NCBI RefSeq assembly: GCF_036373705.1
Contig: NC_089856.1
Span: 3,667,501 to 3,731,500, forward strand
DNA: 64,000 nt
Direction: 5' to 3'
Source of the DNA: Amia ocellicauda
Lineage: Eukaryota; Chordata; Actinopteri; Amiiformes; Amiidae
Position 1 is the first letter of the stretch, and each line of letters begins with the position of its first letter. Below the pieces are notes generated by a model. The model had not been told where the DNA came from, ran no database searches, and worked only from the letters and a program-made list of their open reading frames with translations. Shown here one piece after another: positions 12,908 to 23,965 of this stretch. The position numbers and the translations under genes were made by a program.

Positions 12908-13379
12908 AAACCCATTCTCCCTGGCATGGTTTCCAGGTTTAACAACGTTCCTTCCTCTACCACACCTTTGAAGATGGCAGACGGCCTTTTCCAGCTTTTT
13001 AAACCCATTAGCCTCGTATTTCCGTCCTCTCTGCCTGCCTTAAAAGCCCTAATTTAGCACTTGTTAGAAGCCTCTTCCGTTTCCACCCCATTAAATCTCG
13101 CTCATCCGGTGAGGAAGAAACCGACAACTTTGGCTGCTCTATTAACTGTACGGCCGTCAAAGAGCAGGGTGTAGTTCGCTCCGTCTCCCGGCCCTCCCGT
13201 CGCACAACTAATGACTCTGCGCCGAGTGAAAGCCTTTTCAGATTGAGCCGGCAAACCCAGCTAGTTATGGTGGTAGTTTTACTAAATGAAGGCCCAATCC
13301 AGCCTTGCCAGGTCGACCGATTCAGTGATTTACCAGTTACATAAAAGTCCCCCCCCAACTTCCAATAAACTGCAGACAC
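12908..13379. other. Spacer between hairpin and nfil3-like 3' end
   Basis: No gene seen. It contains an exact PAR-bZIP octamer on the minus strand (TTACATAA, 13337-13344) close to the presumed polyadenylation site of the nfil3-like gene. Confidence 0.5.
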
Positions 13380-14936
13380 CAGTGAACCGTCAAAAAAGTT
13401 TATTTACATGTTTAAAAAAAAGATATATAAGGGAAAGGAAACAAAAGATATATATATATATATATTATATACAATAAATACACACTGTACCTAGTGATAT
13501 TTACAGTCCAATACACCAACATTGTGTGACACGGATTTGGAATAGTGTGAACGGCATCACAAGGGTTGTGTAGTGAGCTGTATAAGTGTCGACTTATTTA
13601 CAGACCGCAGCGTCGTGCGGTCGTCGGTTTGTTCTCGCTGTTCTGGGTACAGTCGTGTCTAACACTGCTTCTGCAAATGCCTGGGACGGGACGGCCGAGG
13701 GTCCAGCCATGGCATCTCACCTCCTCGGCGGATTGTGTTTGTGCCGATGGGTGCCGTGCTGCCGTGGCACAGACTCACTCCCCTGCTCTGCGGCGATTGT
13801 GAATCTCAGCCGGGCCCCCGAGGTCCTCGGTTGTGTGTGTGTGTTAATGTCAAGTGTGGTTGTGCAGCTGCCACAGTGAGTGGCCAGGCATAGGAAATCG
13901 CAGGAATGAGGGAAACCTCCCTTTGTGTGTCGGGGATGGAGGGGGTCAGGTTCCCAAATAAGTTCATTTCAGACGCTCTTGGACGGGGTCACTGTATCGA
14001 GGGAGAGGTGGGCTCATGGGTGTGAGCGTTTGCAGGTGACAGCTGGGACTGGGTTTGAAGTGGGGATGCATCACTGGTACAGAAGTATCCCCGTTTTGAT
14101 ATGAGAATTAAATGCATTTGATATGGCCTTTCAATTAAGCCCTCCGAGTCCCTAAGCAATGCTATAATGTCTGTAATATGTAGAATTTGTATGGAAAAAT
14201 ACTGTCCGCTTTAATTGTGATTGTTGTAACCTTTTGAAGATTTGCGGTTCTGGATGATTCTACTGCATTTGGCACCAAATATCCGAAGGCTTTTTAAAAT
14301 GTTATTTTTAAAGCGTGCCTCATTGTGTCTCATAGTCTAGGACCCCCTTAAATTCCCACCTCCCGGACCTGCACCCTTAAATTCTGGAAAGTGAAAGAAA
14401 AAAAACTAAGTGGGGAAAAAAACGATTTATAACTCAACAGTCACCTGATGAAATTCACCAACGACATTTACTCCTGTGTGCCATCATAGTGAGCTAACAC
14501 TAAAATATATATCTTAATTTTTAATTGAAATATAAATTCTATATGTTTTTAATCGAGAGTTCGCCTTTGTGTCTTCAGCCAGATTGGACCTTCGTTTTAT
14601 AGTTCTGCAACAAGATTTTCAACAAAAGAACATCACAAAAGACGACACCAGCACAACACAAAGGGTGCGAACGCCTTCCGGGGGGGGGGTGTTCTAGGTG
14701 CATCTCATCTTCACATGCTCTTTTCCCAAACTTGTGAACCAGCACTTGAGTTAGTGTCCCTGGACCCAGAGAGGGTCTGTTTTCGTGTGACAACCCCACT
14801 CGGTGCCAGTGCGGGGGTGGCAGATGGGGGCGGCAGATGGGGGCAGCGGTGGGGTACAGCAGTCCTGCACTTTCAGCGTCGAATGGCTCACACGGAGAAT
14901 GAGTGACTGTCCTCAACTCGTACGACCGTCTCTTTC
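13380..14936 (-). other. Likely 3' UTR of the nfil3-like gene
   Basis: It lies directly downstream of the bZIP stop codon on the minus strand. It is AT-rich at both ends with a GC-richer middle, and no other exon is visible in it. NFIL3 genes usually have AT-rich 3' UTRs over 1 kb. The right-hand 600 bases (14100-14700) and the left end with TA repeats (13449-13467) fit this. The limit at about 13380 rests only on the polyadenylation signal. Confidence 0.45.
13399..13404 (-). terminator. Candidate polyadenylation signal AATAAA
   Basis: TTTATT on the plus strand reads AATAAA on the minus strand, about 1.53 kb downstream of the nfil3-like stop codon. It is followed by an A/T-rich context. It is the first canonical hexamer I found in that direction, but it could be chance in AT-rich sequence. 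Confidence 0.35.
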
Positions 14937-16244
14937 TTAGTTCATTTTGGAGAGCAGCTGCTGGGAGAAGAGTTTCTTCAGCTGGGCCACTTCCTCTGTC
15001 AGGGAGCTGAGCTGCGATTTGAGGGCGGTATTCTCCACATGGTAGACGCTGTCCTGCGGGCTGGCAGAGGGGTACCCGCCTGGCTGGGCACAGTACTGCT
15101 GCTCCTCCCTCGCGCGCCCGCTCTTGGATTCCTCGCCCGGGCCGTGTTGCCAAGCAGGCTGGACCCCACAGCCGCCAGCGTGTTCCGATTGGCTGTTCCC
15201 CAGGAGGTAGGAGCCCCTCATCGGCTCCCGCGTCAGTTCTCGGCCACCGACGGGCTGGGCGGGGCTGCGGCGGACGTCGGCGGACACCTCCCCGCACTCG
15301 GGCCCGCTGGGCGTCTTGAAGCGCAGTTTGTGGGGCAGGCTCTTCATTCCCTCCCCCAGGTCGTACCTCCCCACGCGCACGGCCTCCGCAGGGTACTGTC
15401 CCGCCTCGGCCTCGGCCTCTCCACCCACGGGGCAGGGGTGCACCTCGTACCCGGGCTCCTCCGCGCCCTGGGGGGAGAACTTCCCGTGCTCGCTGAGGCG
15501 GTCGTCGAAGAACACCGGGCTGCCCACGCTGGAGCTGCCCGGGGTGGAGAAGCCCGAGTCCTCGGAGAAGCTGGGTGTCTCCCGGTTGGCGCCGCGGCCG
15601 CCGTAACCCTGCATGTAGGCCTGGCCGGCGGGGGCGCTGTGTCCGGGGTAGGAGCCCTCCGTCCGCGGCAGGTATCCCGAGTGCGCCGGCATGGCGGTGT
15701 GGAAGCGGGCGGAGGGTGCAGGGGTGGGCGGCGGCTGGATGGAGGCTGCGATGGGCAGGATGGTGGTCTCGGACGGGTCCTTGATCAGGCCGAAGCGGAA
15801 CTTGAGGGCCAGCAGCTCGGCCTTGAGTCGGGCATTCTCCTCCAGGAGCGCGATGACGCGGTTCTCCAGCACCATGTCGTTGACCCGGCGCTTCTCCCGC
15901 GAGCGCTTGGCCGCCTCGTTATTCTTCTTGCGCTTGTCCCAGTAGCCGTCGTCCTTCTTCTCGTCTGGGATGAACTCGCGCTTCCGGCGCAGGCTGGCGC
16001 TGTCCTTGCGCTTCAGCTGCCCACGTCCCAGCAGGGAGCGGGCCAGGATGCTGTTGGTGGTCAGGATGGACACGGCCTCGTCCGTGAAGGAGATGCCCCC
16101 CGTCTGCACCTCCAGGGTCGCCCCAGTGGGGGAGGGCAGCAGCTCCTGCAGGAACTCGGTGGCCGGGGAGCTGTGGTTGCCTCCTGGGCCGCTCTGCTCG
16201 CTCATGCCGTGAAAGCGATCAGCAGCTTCCTCGTCCAGGCTCAT
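14937..16244 (-). CDS. nfil3-like: NFIL3/E4BP4-like bZIP transcriptional repressor
   Basis: NFIL3 proteins bind RTTAYGTAAY as dimers in the nucleus and repress targets in circadian output, lymphocyte and metabolic programmes. The entire 435-residue protein is on one exon, as in other NFIL3 genes. Near residues 88-98 is the family signature [11 protein letters not shown]. The basic region [17 protein letters not shown] (about 104-120) is followed by a leucine zipper to about 153. LPHKLRFK near 303-310 matches a conserved mid-protein motif of vertebrate NFIL3, and the C-terminus ends in a coiled-coil-like segment (about 408-433). I start at the ATG at 16244 because an acceptor-like sequence lies just upstream at 16303. 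The frame stays open to an ATG at 16370, but that extension crosses the presumed splice site. An alternative start is 16205. Fish carry several nfil3 paralogues and I cannot say which this is. The central region is rich in Gly, Pro and Ser and diverges from mammalian NFIL3. Confidence 0.9.
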   Translation of the reverse strand: MSLDEEAADRFHGMSEQSGPGGNHSSPATEFLQELLPSPTGATLEVQTGGISFTDEAVSILTTNSILARSLLGRGQLKRKDSASLRRKREFIPDEKKDDGYWDKRKKNNEAAKRSREKRRVNDMVLENRVIALLEENARLKAELLALKFRFGLIKDPSETTILPIAASIQPPPTPAPSARFHTAMPAHSGYLPRTEGSYPGHSAPAGQAYMQGYGGRGANRETPSFSEDSGFSTPGSSSVGSPVFFDDRLSEHGKFSPQGAEEPGYEVHPCPVGGEAEAEAGQYPAEAVRVGRYDLGEGMKSLPHKLRFKTPSGPECGEVSADVRRSPAQPVGGRELTREPMRGSYLLGNSQSEHAGGCGVQPAWQHGPGEESKSGRAREEQQYCAQPGGYPSASPQDSVYHVENTALKSQLSSLTEEVAQLKKLFSQQLLSKMN

Positions 16245-16302
16245 CAGACTCGATGGGGCTCTTGGAGTTTTTGTTTCTCCTGCTGTGTTCACTTCTCCGC
16301 CT

Positions 16303-17917
16303 CTGAGTGCAGCAGCAGCCCCACCTAGCGGCACAAGGAGAGAAGCGCAGAGGGTCAACAGGGACTGCATTTGTGTAATTCTTATGTAAGATCTGTTACA
16401 ACGCGCTGTTACGTAACTCTGTTACATCAAACCTATCTTTCCATTAAAATTCCCATTCAGCGGCTCAGAAAACAGACAGACTACAATTACACAAGTCTTA
16501 CCCGCTGGATTTTCTAATTTACAGGACAATTTTAACCTTTTATTGACTTAATAACTTGACATTATAAGGTATAAAAATAATAAATGTATCTATTAATCTT
16601 TCAACAAATATTTTTACCGTTAAAAACAGTTCTTTGCATAATTTGTGGGATAAGTGTTTTTATACAACTGCTTAGCGTTTCCATGCATAAATAAATGACT
16701 CCCTGACTTACGCTCTATTTCGACGTTTTAATAAAAAAAAAATTGCATTTAATGCACTTAAACCGAGAACTTAAGGTAATGTGAGTCCGAGGAGAGGGGT
16801 TATGTGGTCGGCCCGCCCCAGAGCCACCGCGCTGAACTACATTCCCGCTGCAGACACACGACTGAGGCTTATCCAGCACACACATGTAACATGCTCCTGC
16901 ACAAACAGCCCCTCTTACAGGGTCCCCGGCAGCTGGTCTTCAATGCATTTTGCAAAACTGAACACATGTAAAATGGTTAACTCTTGCTAACATTTCGCCC
17001 TAGGTTATATACCTTCATTTTCACAGACGGTCTTAGTTGTTCTTGAACACTTTGCTACATGTGGTTTATTCCAGGTGGATTCGTGTCAATTTATTAGAGC
17101 CAGCACGTCTTCAAAGATGGACATGTAGCATCCCCGTCCTGAGGACAGTTCATTATCTCTTCTCTTCGGTCTGTATCGGAGTCTCCTCCTAATTAGCCCG
17201 TCCCGTAGATTACTGCGGTCCCTCAATGGGGGACTACATTAAAAGCACCCGAAACACTGGACACATGGAAGGAAAAGTTCGCGTTCAACACGTTTCTCAT
17301 TTCCCCAACAAGTGTCGCCTTAACTTTCTGTGCAGGTTAGACTCGATGCATCTCGACATCACTAGTGTACAGTGTAATAAATCCGGATTAAAACGCGTCG
17401 TAACTAATAACTTGATATGTATACATATGTGTTACTAAATACTGACCCAATTCCATCATTGTAATCATTGTAATCATTGTAATTCTCCTTAAGAAACGGA
17501 CGGGTTTTATTGAATGCAATATTTGTGATATTGTGTCTTCTGTTCCCGCGTACTGGGAGGTGAATTCTAATCTAATACTGAGGTTATTATTTTAATAGCA
17601 GCCGATCCGCAAGCGCCCTAGTCTATACATACCAGTTAAAAATGCAGTCATGTGCTTTTCATTTCAACGACACAATTATTGCATTTTAGTGTTTGTCGGC
17701 CACGTCAAACGCGTTGCATCACACCGTCAGCATCCCGGGACCGGAGCGCCACCCCGGCACCCTGTAACTGCCTGCACTGCTTTTGCGTGTATCCTAGTAT
17801 TAATGAAGCACCGCTCCTACCATGCAAAGCTTTCCATTTTAACCCGCAAGCATTTATTAATTACGATTATGCATATCATTAAGACAGAAACAACACATTA
17901 GAATGCCGCATTCTTAC
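16303..17917 (-). other. Presumed 5' intron of nfil3-like
   Basis: On the minus strand a good donor (CAG|GTAAGA, 17918/17917) and an acceptor (GCACTCAG, ending 16303) frame this 1.6-kb interval. NFIL3 genes generally have non-coding 5' exons. The interval is AT-rich and carries two exact NFIL3/PAR-bZIP sites near its 3' end. It also carries three tandem CATTGTAAT units near 17457-17482. No coding exon was seen. Confidence 0.5.
16382..16417. promoter_or_regulatory. Two exact NFIL3/PAR-bZIP sites upstream of nfil3-like coding exon
   Basis: TTATGTAA at 16382-16389 and GTTACGTAAC at 16408-16417 both match the octamer core bound by NFIL3 and by DBP/TEF/HLF. The second is a full palindromic match to RTTAYGTAAY. 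They lie 138 and 165 bp upstream of the chosen ATG. Auto-repression or PAR-bZIP input is a reasonable inference from position. Confidence 0.5.
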
Positions 17918-18180
17918 CTGCGCAGAAATAGAACCTCGGCTTAATTCCAGAGTGTCGGGTCCAGTGTCGGGTCCAGCAGCACCAGTGCTGTTTGGTTTCG
18001 GTTCTGCGATCGCCTGTTATAGAGATCTTTGCCACAGATCCCCGCCAGCAGCTCCGACTCGGGCTCCGCTCTTCCTCCCAGCTCTGCTCGTTTGCCTCTG
18101 CTGGGCTCTCAATGGCGCAGCCTGTATTTGTTTCTCTCCCTGGAAAGTTCAGGCGAGGACGCCGCCTCACCTCGGATGAA
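17918..18180 (-). other. Presumed non-coding first exon of nfil3-like
   Basis: The 3' boundary is a strong donor on the minus strand at 17917/17918 (CAG|GTAAGA). The 5' limit is not defined. The sequence runs into a CpG-rich island, as expected for the promoter of a regulated transcription-factor gene. There is no long ORF in sense, which suits a leader exon. Confidence 0.4.
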
Positions 18181-18380
18181 CCCCGGGGCCCTGGCGAGTG
18201 GGCCCGGCTAAGGACCGCCCAGCGGGCCCGCCTCTCGCCGCGGAGGGGAAGAAGGGAAAGCAGGAGGGGAGTGGACGGCAGCGCGTCGGCCGGGGGGCCG
18301 GGCTAGGAGGGGACAGCTCAGGCAGCGCGTCGCCTGTCCCCTCCCTCCCTCCCCGGCGCCCGGCCGCGCAGCGCAGCGGT
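18040..18380 (-). promoter_or_regulatory. CpG-island promoter region of nfil3-like
   Basis: GC and CpG density rises sharply here compared with the flanks (18180-18375 is dense in CG, GGCGC and CCGCG words) and falls to AT-rich sequence after 18385. No TATA box is evident on the minus strand. A CRE/E4BP4 hybrid GTTACGTCAC at about 18555-18564 and a near-palindrome ATGCGTAACGCAT at about 18575-18587 lie just upstream in the minus-strand sense. Confidence 0.5.
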
Positions 18381-18893
18381 GGGATAATCTAGTGGTAACT
18401 ATTAAGTAATTCTCACGACGACGTGTATTTATTATTGCCTCTGTGTTTCAAAGCATTGGCTGCTGCATGTTGCTTGTGTATGGATTGCCAGTGCGCCCCA
18501 CAGGCCCCATCAGCGGCACCTTCTGAGCCAAAGACGCGCGTTCTTTCTGTCTTTGTTACGTCACGTCTTTTCTGAATGCGTAACGCATCCTCTGTAACAG
18601 GCGGCAAGTGAAGGATGAAAGGGCAGTATTGTCCAGCTTCTGCATGATATTATATGATTGCTTTTTTCCGTTTTTATCTCCTTGATACCCTGTCGTGATG
18701 AACACATTTATCTTGCAGCACTTGAAAGATGCAATGATCAAGTCTACTTTTACTGTGTGTCTATGAGTGACGCACAACTGCACAACTTGTTTTTCTACGA
18801 AGGATTTCTTTAGAATGGGAGTCCTTGTATGGAGTCCCCTTGACAAAATTGTCCACCCTACACACACACACACAAACACAAACCAAAAAATTA
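18381..18893. other. Upstream flank of nfil3-like
   Basis: No gene seen. It includes the bZIP-type sites at 18555-18587 and a short CA run near 18859-18880 beside the Tc1 fragment. Confidence 0.5.
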
Positions 18894-18895
18894 TA

Positions 18896-19447
18896 CACCG
18901 ATTAGCCATAACATTATGACCACTGACAGGTGAAGTGAATAACACTGATAATCTCATCATCATGGCACCTGTCAGTGGGTGGGATATATTAGGCAGCAAG
19001 TGAACATTTTGTCCTCAAAGTTGATGTGTTAGAAGCAGGAAAAATGGGCAGCGTAAGGATCTGAGCGACTTTGACAAGGGCCACATTGTGATGGCTAGAC
19101 GACTGGGTCAGAGCATCTCCAAAACTGCAGCTCTTGTGGGGTGTTCTCGGTCTGCAGTGGTCAGTACCTATCAAAAGTGCTCCAAGGAAGGAAAAGCGGA
19201 GAACCGGCGACAGGGTCATGGGCGGCCAAGGCTCACTGATGCACGTGGGGAGCGAAGGCTGGCCCGTGTGGTCCGATCCAACAGACGAGCTACTGTAGCT
19301 CAAATTGCTGAATAAGTGAATGCTGGCTCTGATTGAAAGGTGTCAGAACACACAGTGCATCGCAGTTTGTTGCGTCTGGGGCTGCGTAGCCGCAGACCAG
19401 TCAGGGTGCCCATGCTGACCCCTGTCCACTGCCAAAAGCACCAACAA
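18896..19447 (+). mobile_element. Truncated Tc1-like element, 5' half (family A)
   Basis: The 5' terminal inverted repeat begins CACCGATTAGCCATAACATT directly after TA, the usual Tc1 target. The N-terminal transposase frame opens at 19088 ([20 protein letters not shown]), with a paired-like helix-turn-helix. It meets a TAA at about 19313 and a further TGA about 18 bases later. The copy stops near 19447, before the catalytic domain and the 3' repeat, and runs straight into LINE-derived sequence. It is therefore inactive. Two more members of this family are at 51593 and 57512. Confidence 0.9.
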
Positions 19448-19620
19448 TTAGGATTGGGAGTTGCTTCTTTGCACAACGAGTGGTAGGAGGCTGGAACAGA
19501 CCACCCTGTAATTGAGAGTGACTGGGATCATTCAAGACGTGGTTGGATGTAACAGTTCTTCCTTTTTTCTCTTCAGGAAGATTCAACAGCACGGTGTCTC
19601 ACAGCCTCGAACCCAATCGG
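19448..19620 (+). mobile_element. LINE (L2/CR1-type) 3' fragment
   Basis: TTGCTTCTTTGCACAACGAG, then TGGTAGGAGGCTGGAACAGA and GGGATCATTCAAGACG, follow the word order of the C-terminal end of L2/CR1-like LINE reverse transcriptases (FF-T-R-V-x-x-W-N-x-L-P block) in fish genomes. The frame is broken. The end at about 19620 is approximate. Family assignment is from memory of the motif only. Confidence 0.5.
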
Positions 19621-21315
19621 AGCCCTGCTGACTCGATTAAGCACTGCACTAATCTGACAGAGCAGCTTAAGAGTCTTAGATGGTTTGGTTTTTAAATCTT
19701 GTGCCATTTTCCTCCCCAAAAAAGTCCCTGTTTACACTGCCATGATACCCCTCTCACCCACATCATTGCCCTCCTCCCAGTCCCACTTTTGCCCTTGCAG
19801 CTGTGATCTGAAAGACTCAAACCCTCTGTAGGCTTTATTTATACACTTCCCTGTACCCCGATTCTCACCGCTCTACCCGCAGACAGACTGACCCGCTTCA
19901 CCAAAAGACCCTCGAAGGGTCAACGAACTCACACAACCGGAAAACCAGTTATATGGGCGAGACTTTTTTTTTTTTAATCGCGTGAAGATGACGATTTCTC
20001 TCTTTCTCTCAAGATCATCCTGGGACGCCGCGGTATTTACCGCATGTTAATCCGGCCGCTCGGCCCTTCCAGATCAGACCTGCGATCGCGATTCATATTC
20101 TGCTGCCTGCACCGGGGATGAAGCTGGTTGTTGTGGTTGTGTCCAATCAGATGGGGGGCAAAGATTGAAGTTATTTATATATTTTTTTTGTTTTTCTCCT
20201 TTACTCCAAACCAGTGGCAACAAAGACTGCTGCAACACTGCTGAGGAGAACCGGGCTGGTGTGGGGGCGGTAATTTAACATCTGGCTCATTATTTCATAT
20301 TTATTTCCTTACCGCTTCCTGTCACAGGAACCTGGAAGTCATTGATTAGCCTGTTTGTTTTGTTTGTTCTGCTTTCTTTCTCTCTCTCATAACTTTGTGA
20401 AATGCATCCGTGGGAATGGTGTCCGATTGTGGTGTACAGGTGCCTCTGGACATTCTTACTCTACGAGTCGAGTGCCCGTCCGTTCACAGTGCCTCCCCCG
20501 ATGCGTTATAAACAAGCCTGCAACACAACACCGAGCACAGCACAAAAGGTAGCAGACCCCAACACACCCCTGCCTGGTTAAACGTGAAGCAAGATCATAT
20601 TTCTCTTCTGCGCGGGTGGGGAGGTGGGGGATGTTTGTGGTGAGGGGGAGGCACCGACGGTCTGTAGACAGTCTTTTGGACCCCGGGGAATGCTGCATGG
20701 ACAAGTTTGGCGTTTGTTTTTTGCGTCACGAATATTGCAACACAATGGCGCTCATACGTTGACTTTAAAAGCATTTGAACTTCTCCTGATTTAAATTCAC
20801 ATTTACAACCCCTAACGAAAAAAACAACAAATACAATCGAGATGCGCGAATCGCCCTGAACTTGTGACCCCGTTTCTCCACCGCGAGACTCGCCTCGACT
20901 GGCACGGCCGGGAGCCACTGGGATGCTCATTTTAATCCGGCAGGGGGATCTCTCACTCCTCCCACCCCCTGTGGGGATACACGAGTCTGGCTCCTGTCCT
21001 CCAAGGCCAGCCGAGGGTCGCTGTCCTCCCGCGTGTTTGCGGACAGTATCGCAAGCCCCGGGTTTCCAAACACGCAGGGGTCAAAGGTCAGCGCGGGGCC
21101 GGGAGCGGGAAACTGAGCTGATCAAACAAACAGGCTGACAGTTAGCTGGGGGGACGATACAGCACATATCTCCTGAAGGGGGCTGGGGGCTCTGAGACAA
21201 TACTGCGTAAGGAAAGCGTCGTGTTTTTCCCTCACTATAGGTACAGTTCTTCGAAGTTTGTGGCTTTGATAAATATAATACTGACCTCTACGGTTAGCGG
21301 GGTTATTACTGGGAC

Positions 21316-21323
21316 TTACGTAA
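21316..21323. promoter_or_regulatory. NFIL3/PAR-bZIP octamer TTACGTAA
   Basis: CTTACGTAAC has the exact palindromic core. It lies about 2.9 kb upstream of the nfil3-like CpG island in the minus-strand sense. Confidence 0.3.
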
Positions 21324-22180
21324 CACGTTCCCAATGTTTTGATGTTGCGTTTCCACACTGGCACACAGGAAAGGCAGAAGAGTCTATATGACTTGGCCGG
21401 GACCAGGGGTGAGGACACAGGCAGTGGGCACAGACCGTTCATTTTCAACCCACAAAGAAAGACCTCCTAAACGCAGGGAGGGGTGGCATCAGCTGCGGGG
21501 GATTGTGGTGGTTTGACAGTCAAGCATTTTTGCTCTAGATCATTAAAAGCATTTGACACAGCCTGCCCTCTCTGCGGTTGTGCCAGGGGTTATGTGCCCT
21601 GCAGAGGCTGTTATTGTTGTTGAGGGCACCGTCACCGCCACGCCGGACATGTGATATTTTTCGATCAACATCGTCCTGCCAACATGGATCAGGCCTAGCT
21701 TTGCATTTTTAATGGTTCATTATAGTTTGTTTTTTTTTCCCATTCATGAGTGAAATTCATTCATAGCTGATTATGCAGCATTTTGGGTCTTTGAGTCTGA
21801 TTTTGTTCTTTTTGACACATGAAAAAAACCCTCAAGCAAAACACAGCAGTCTTCCCTAAAATAACTGACTGACTTTCAGGAATCGGTTTTATTGTATGCT
21901 TGTATGTGGCGGTGTCAAAATACTGAGCACTGGGATCTTTAAAGCAACTGGCAGGAGCGGCTCTGACGGGCTCAGATGGCCTCCTGGCCGCGTGTAGCAC
22001 GTGCTACATCCCGGGACATGAGGATCTGATATCTTTGTGTTTGTTTTCTTTAAATATATATATAGTAGCATTAGGGCTAGATTGAGGTGCCAGGACAGAA
22101 CACTAGTGCTTTTGATATCCCTGCAAAACATGTCATTTCCAATCCGAAATCATCTGATTGCCAGATGACCGGGGCCGGGT

Positions 22181-22189
22181 TATAAATAG
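22181..22189 (+). promoter_or_regulatory. Orphan TATA-like box TATAAATAG
   Basis: The box follows the GC-rich string GGGGCCGGGT and has a GA-rich downstream flank, a typical TATA context. No exon is recognised within the next kilobase on the plus strand, so it may be fortuitous. Confidence 0.2.
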
Positions 22190-22235
22190 AGAGTGCCTGC
22201 TGCCTGCGCTGGGTATTGGAAAAAGGGTGAAACTT

Positions 22236-22274
22236 GGTTGTGTGTGTGTGTGTGTGTGTGTGTGGGGGGGGGGG
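22236..22274. repeat. (GT)n followed by G run
   Basis: GT dinucleotides followed by a poly-G tract. Simple repeat. Confidence 0.95.
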
Positions 22275-23589
22275 TTTGTTTTGTTTCTCTGTGTGTACAT
22301 GTGGGTTTAAGAGCAAACGGGAGGGGGGGGATGTTACACAAGGCAGAGAGGAGACCATGTGAGGACGCCGCTGAAACACTAAAAAGCAAAGGTCGTCCCA
22401 GGTTTGTGGAACAGGGCAAGCGATTGTGCGCGGCGGGTGAAACTCACGCTCGGGCAGCTGTCCCCACTTCAACTCCCGTCGAGGCCGCGACCGTTGTTGC
22501 ACCACCCCTCTGAGAGCGGCATACGGGCGGCTTACCTTATAGGGGAGGCCTCAAGTCCGGGCGCAGTCTGGACCCCTGTAGTCTCGGTTTCACGGTAGGG
22601 AGTCCCAGCAGGGTGGCACGATGCTGGCAGAGGGGTGAGATTTGTAGTTGGCCAGGGTTTGGAGTGGAGCGAGTCTGCAGAGGTCGATGAGCAGCCTGGT
22701 CTCTATCTGAAGGACTTTGCAGAGCGTGTCGTAGAATGGTCACTCGGGGTGCCACTGCCGGTGACATCACTTGCGATGCCACCCATCTGGTGACGCAGCT
22801 CAGTCGACCCATTGGGTTAATGGGAGCTGGGCTGCTTCCACAGACACCACAAGCCTGGCTGTGGTGCTGAGCCGAGCCACGGACAGCTGCTCTCAAACTG
22901 TGCGAGAGAGAGTGCAATGGATTCCAAGACAGACGCAAAGTGTGCAGCAGCTTGACTTAATAGATGATGTCAGGGCGTCTCAGGGCCAGGTTATTCCAAA
23001 TGAGCTGAACCATTTAAAAAAAAGAAAAGGGAAATGACACGCGTTATTGAAGCTTGCACGTCTCACAGAGGCCGAACGAAGTCTGCGTTGGGATATCGCA
23101 CGTAGCTGCTTACTGGCAGTGCAACCCAGAAATATGTTTTTCTAATGTCAGTTACTGGATTAAACATTGAAATGATTGGAAGTTATTTAGCATTTAACTG
23201 GCAAAAGTAACCCCCAGTTGTATAACAATACTCAAAATACGCTGTCTGTAGTGAATTGATTAATTGAATGTAGTTTAATTGAGACTTAATTATGAATTTA
23301 GACACAAATCCTCTCTCCGTTGACCCTGAAATAAAGATGACGTTTAGTTTTGAGAAATGGCTTCTTTTCAGAAATGCCCAATTCTGATTTTTGTCACGGA
23401 GCATAAAAATAACAACGTCTAGGCCTACATATAAAATGTCATTATTAAATTAGAAATATCGTGATTGATTTTTTTTGTTTTGCAAAGGCAGATCAATAAT
23501 TACATCAGATCATACGCAATATAATTTCACGGTTTTGTTTATTTTGAAGCTGAGCTTATATTGTTACAATGTACTGTATTTATTGGTAT

Positions 23590-23965
23590 TATTCTCCATA
23601 CTCTTCTCTTCCCATCATGCTGGTATAAGTTGATCTTTGTTCCAGAACTGTACAGGTTCTTTAGATGTTTTTTTGGCAAACTCTAATCTGGTCGTCCTGT
23701 TTTTGGGGCTTACCAATGGTTTACATTTTGTGGTAAACCCTCTGTATTTACTCTGGTGAAGTCTTCTCTTGACTGTTGACTTTGACACAGATACTCTACC
23801 TCCTGGAGGGTGTTCTTGATCTGGAACTGTCGTGAAGGGTTTTTCTTCACCAGGGAAAGAATTCTTCCGTCATCCACCACAGTTGTTTTCCACGGTCTTC
23901 CAGGCCAGATAGTTGATTTGGCCACATCTAATGTTTTTGCTCTCTCTCTGATTGGTCTGTTTTGA
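23590..23965 (-). mobile_element. Tc1-like transposase fragment, N-terminal half (family B)
   Basis: The minus-strand translation contains WKTTVVDDGRILSLVKKNPS, then a broken helix-turn-helix segment and GFTTKCKPLV-type wording, followed by K-N-R-T-T-R-L-E-F-A-K-K. This is the order of a fish Tc1 transposase DNA-binding region running into the catalytic core. Frameshifts and in-frame stops interrupt it. It abuts an oppositely oriented C-terminal half at 23966. Confidence 0.7.

Larger units (their letters stand above)
19621..23589. other. Intergenic stretch without recognisable genes
   Basis: No exon could be supported. It contains a T run at 19966-19975, a GT/G microsatellite (22236-22274) and an exact bZIP octamer TTACGTAA at 21316-21323. 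A TATA-like box at 22181-22189 is listed separately. The right third (23100-23590) is AT-rich. Confidence 0.5.

Noticed and set aside
15039..16328. 429-codon plus-strand ORF
   Set aside because: It is antisense to the nfil3-like exon. It results from GC-rich third positions and has no domain; the minus-strand bZIP is certain.
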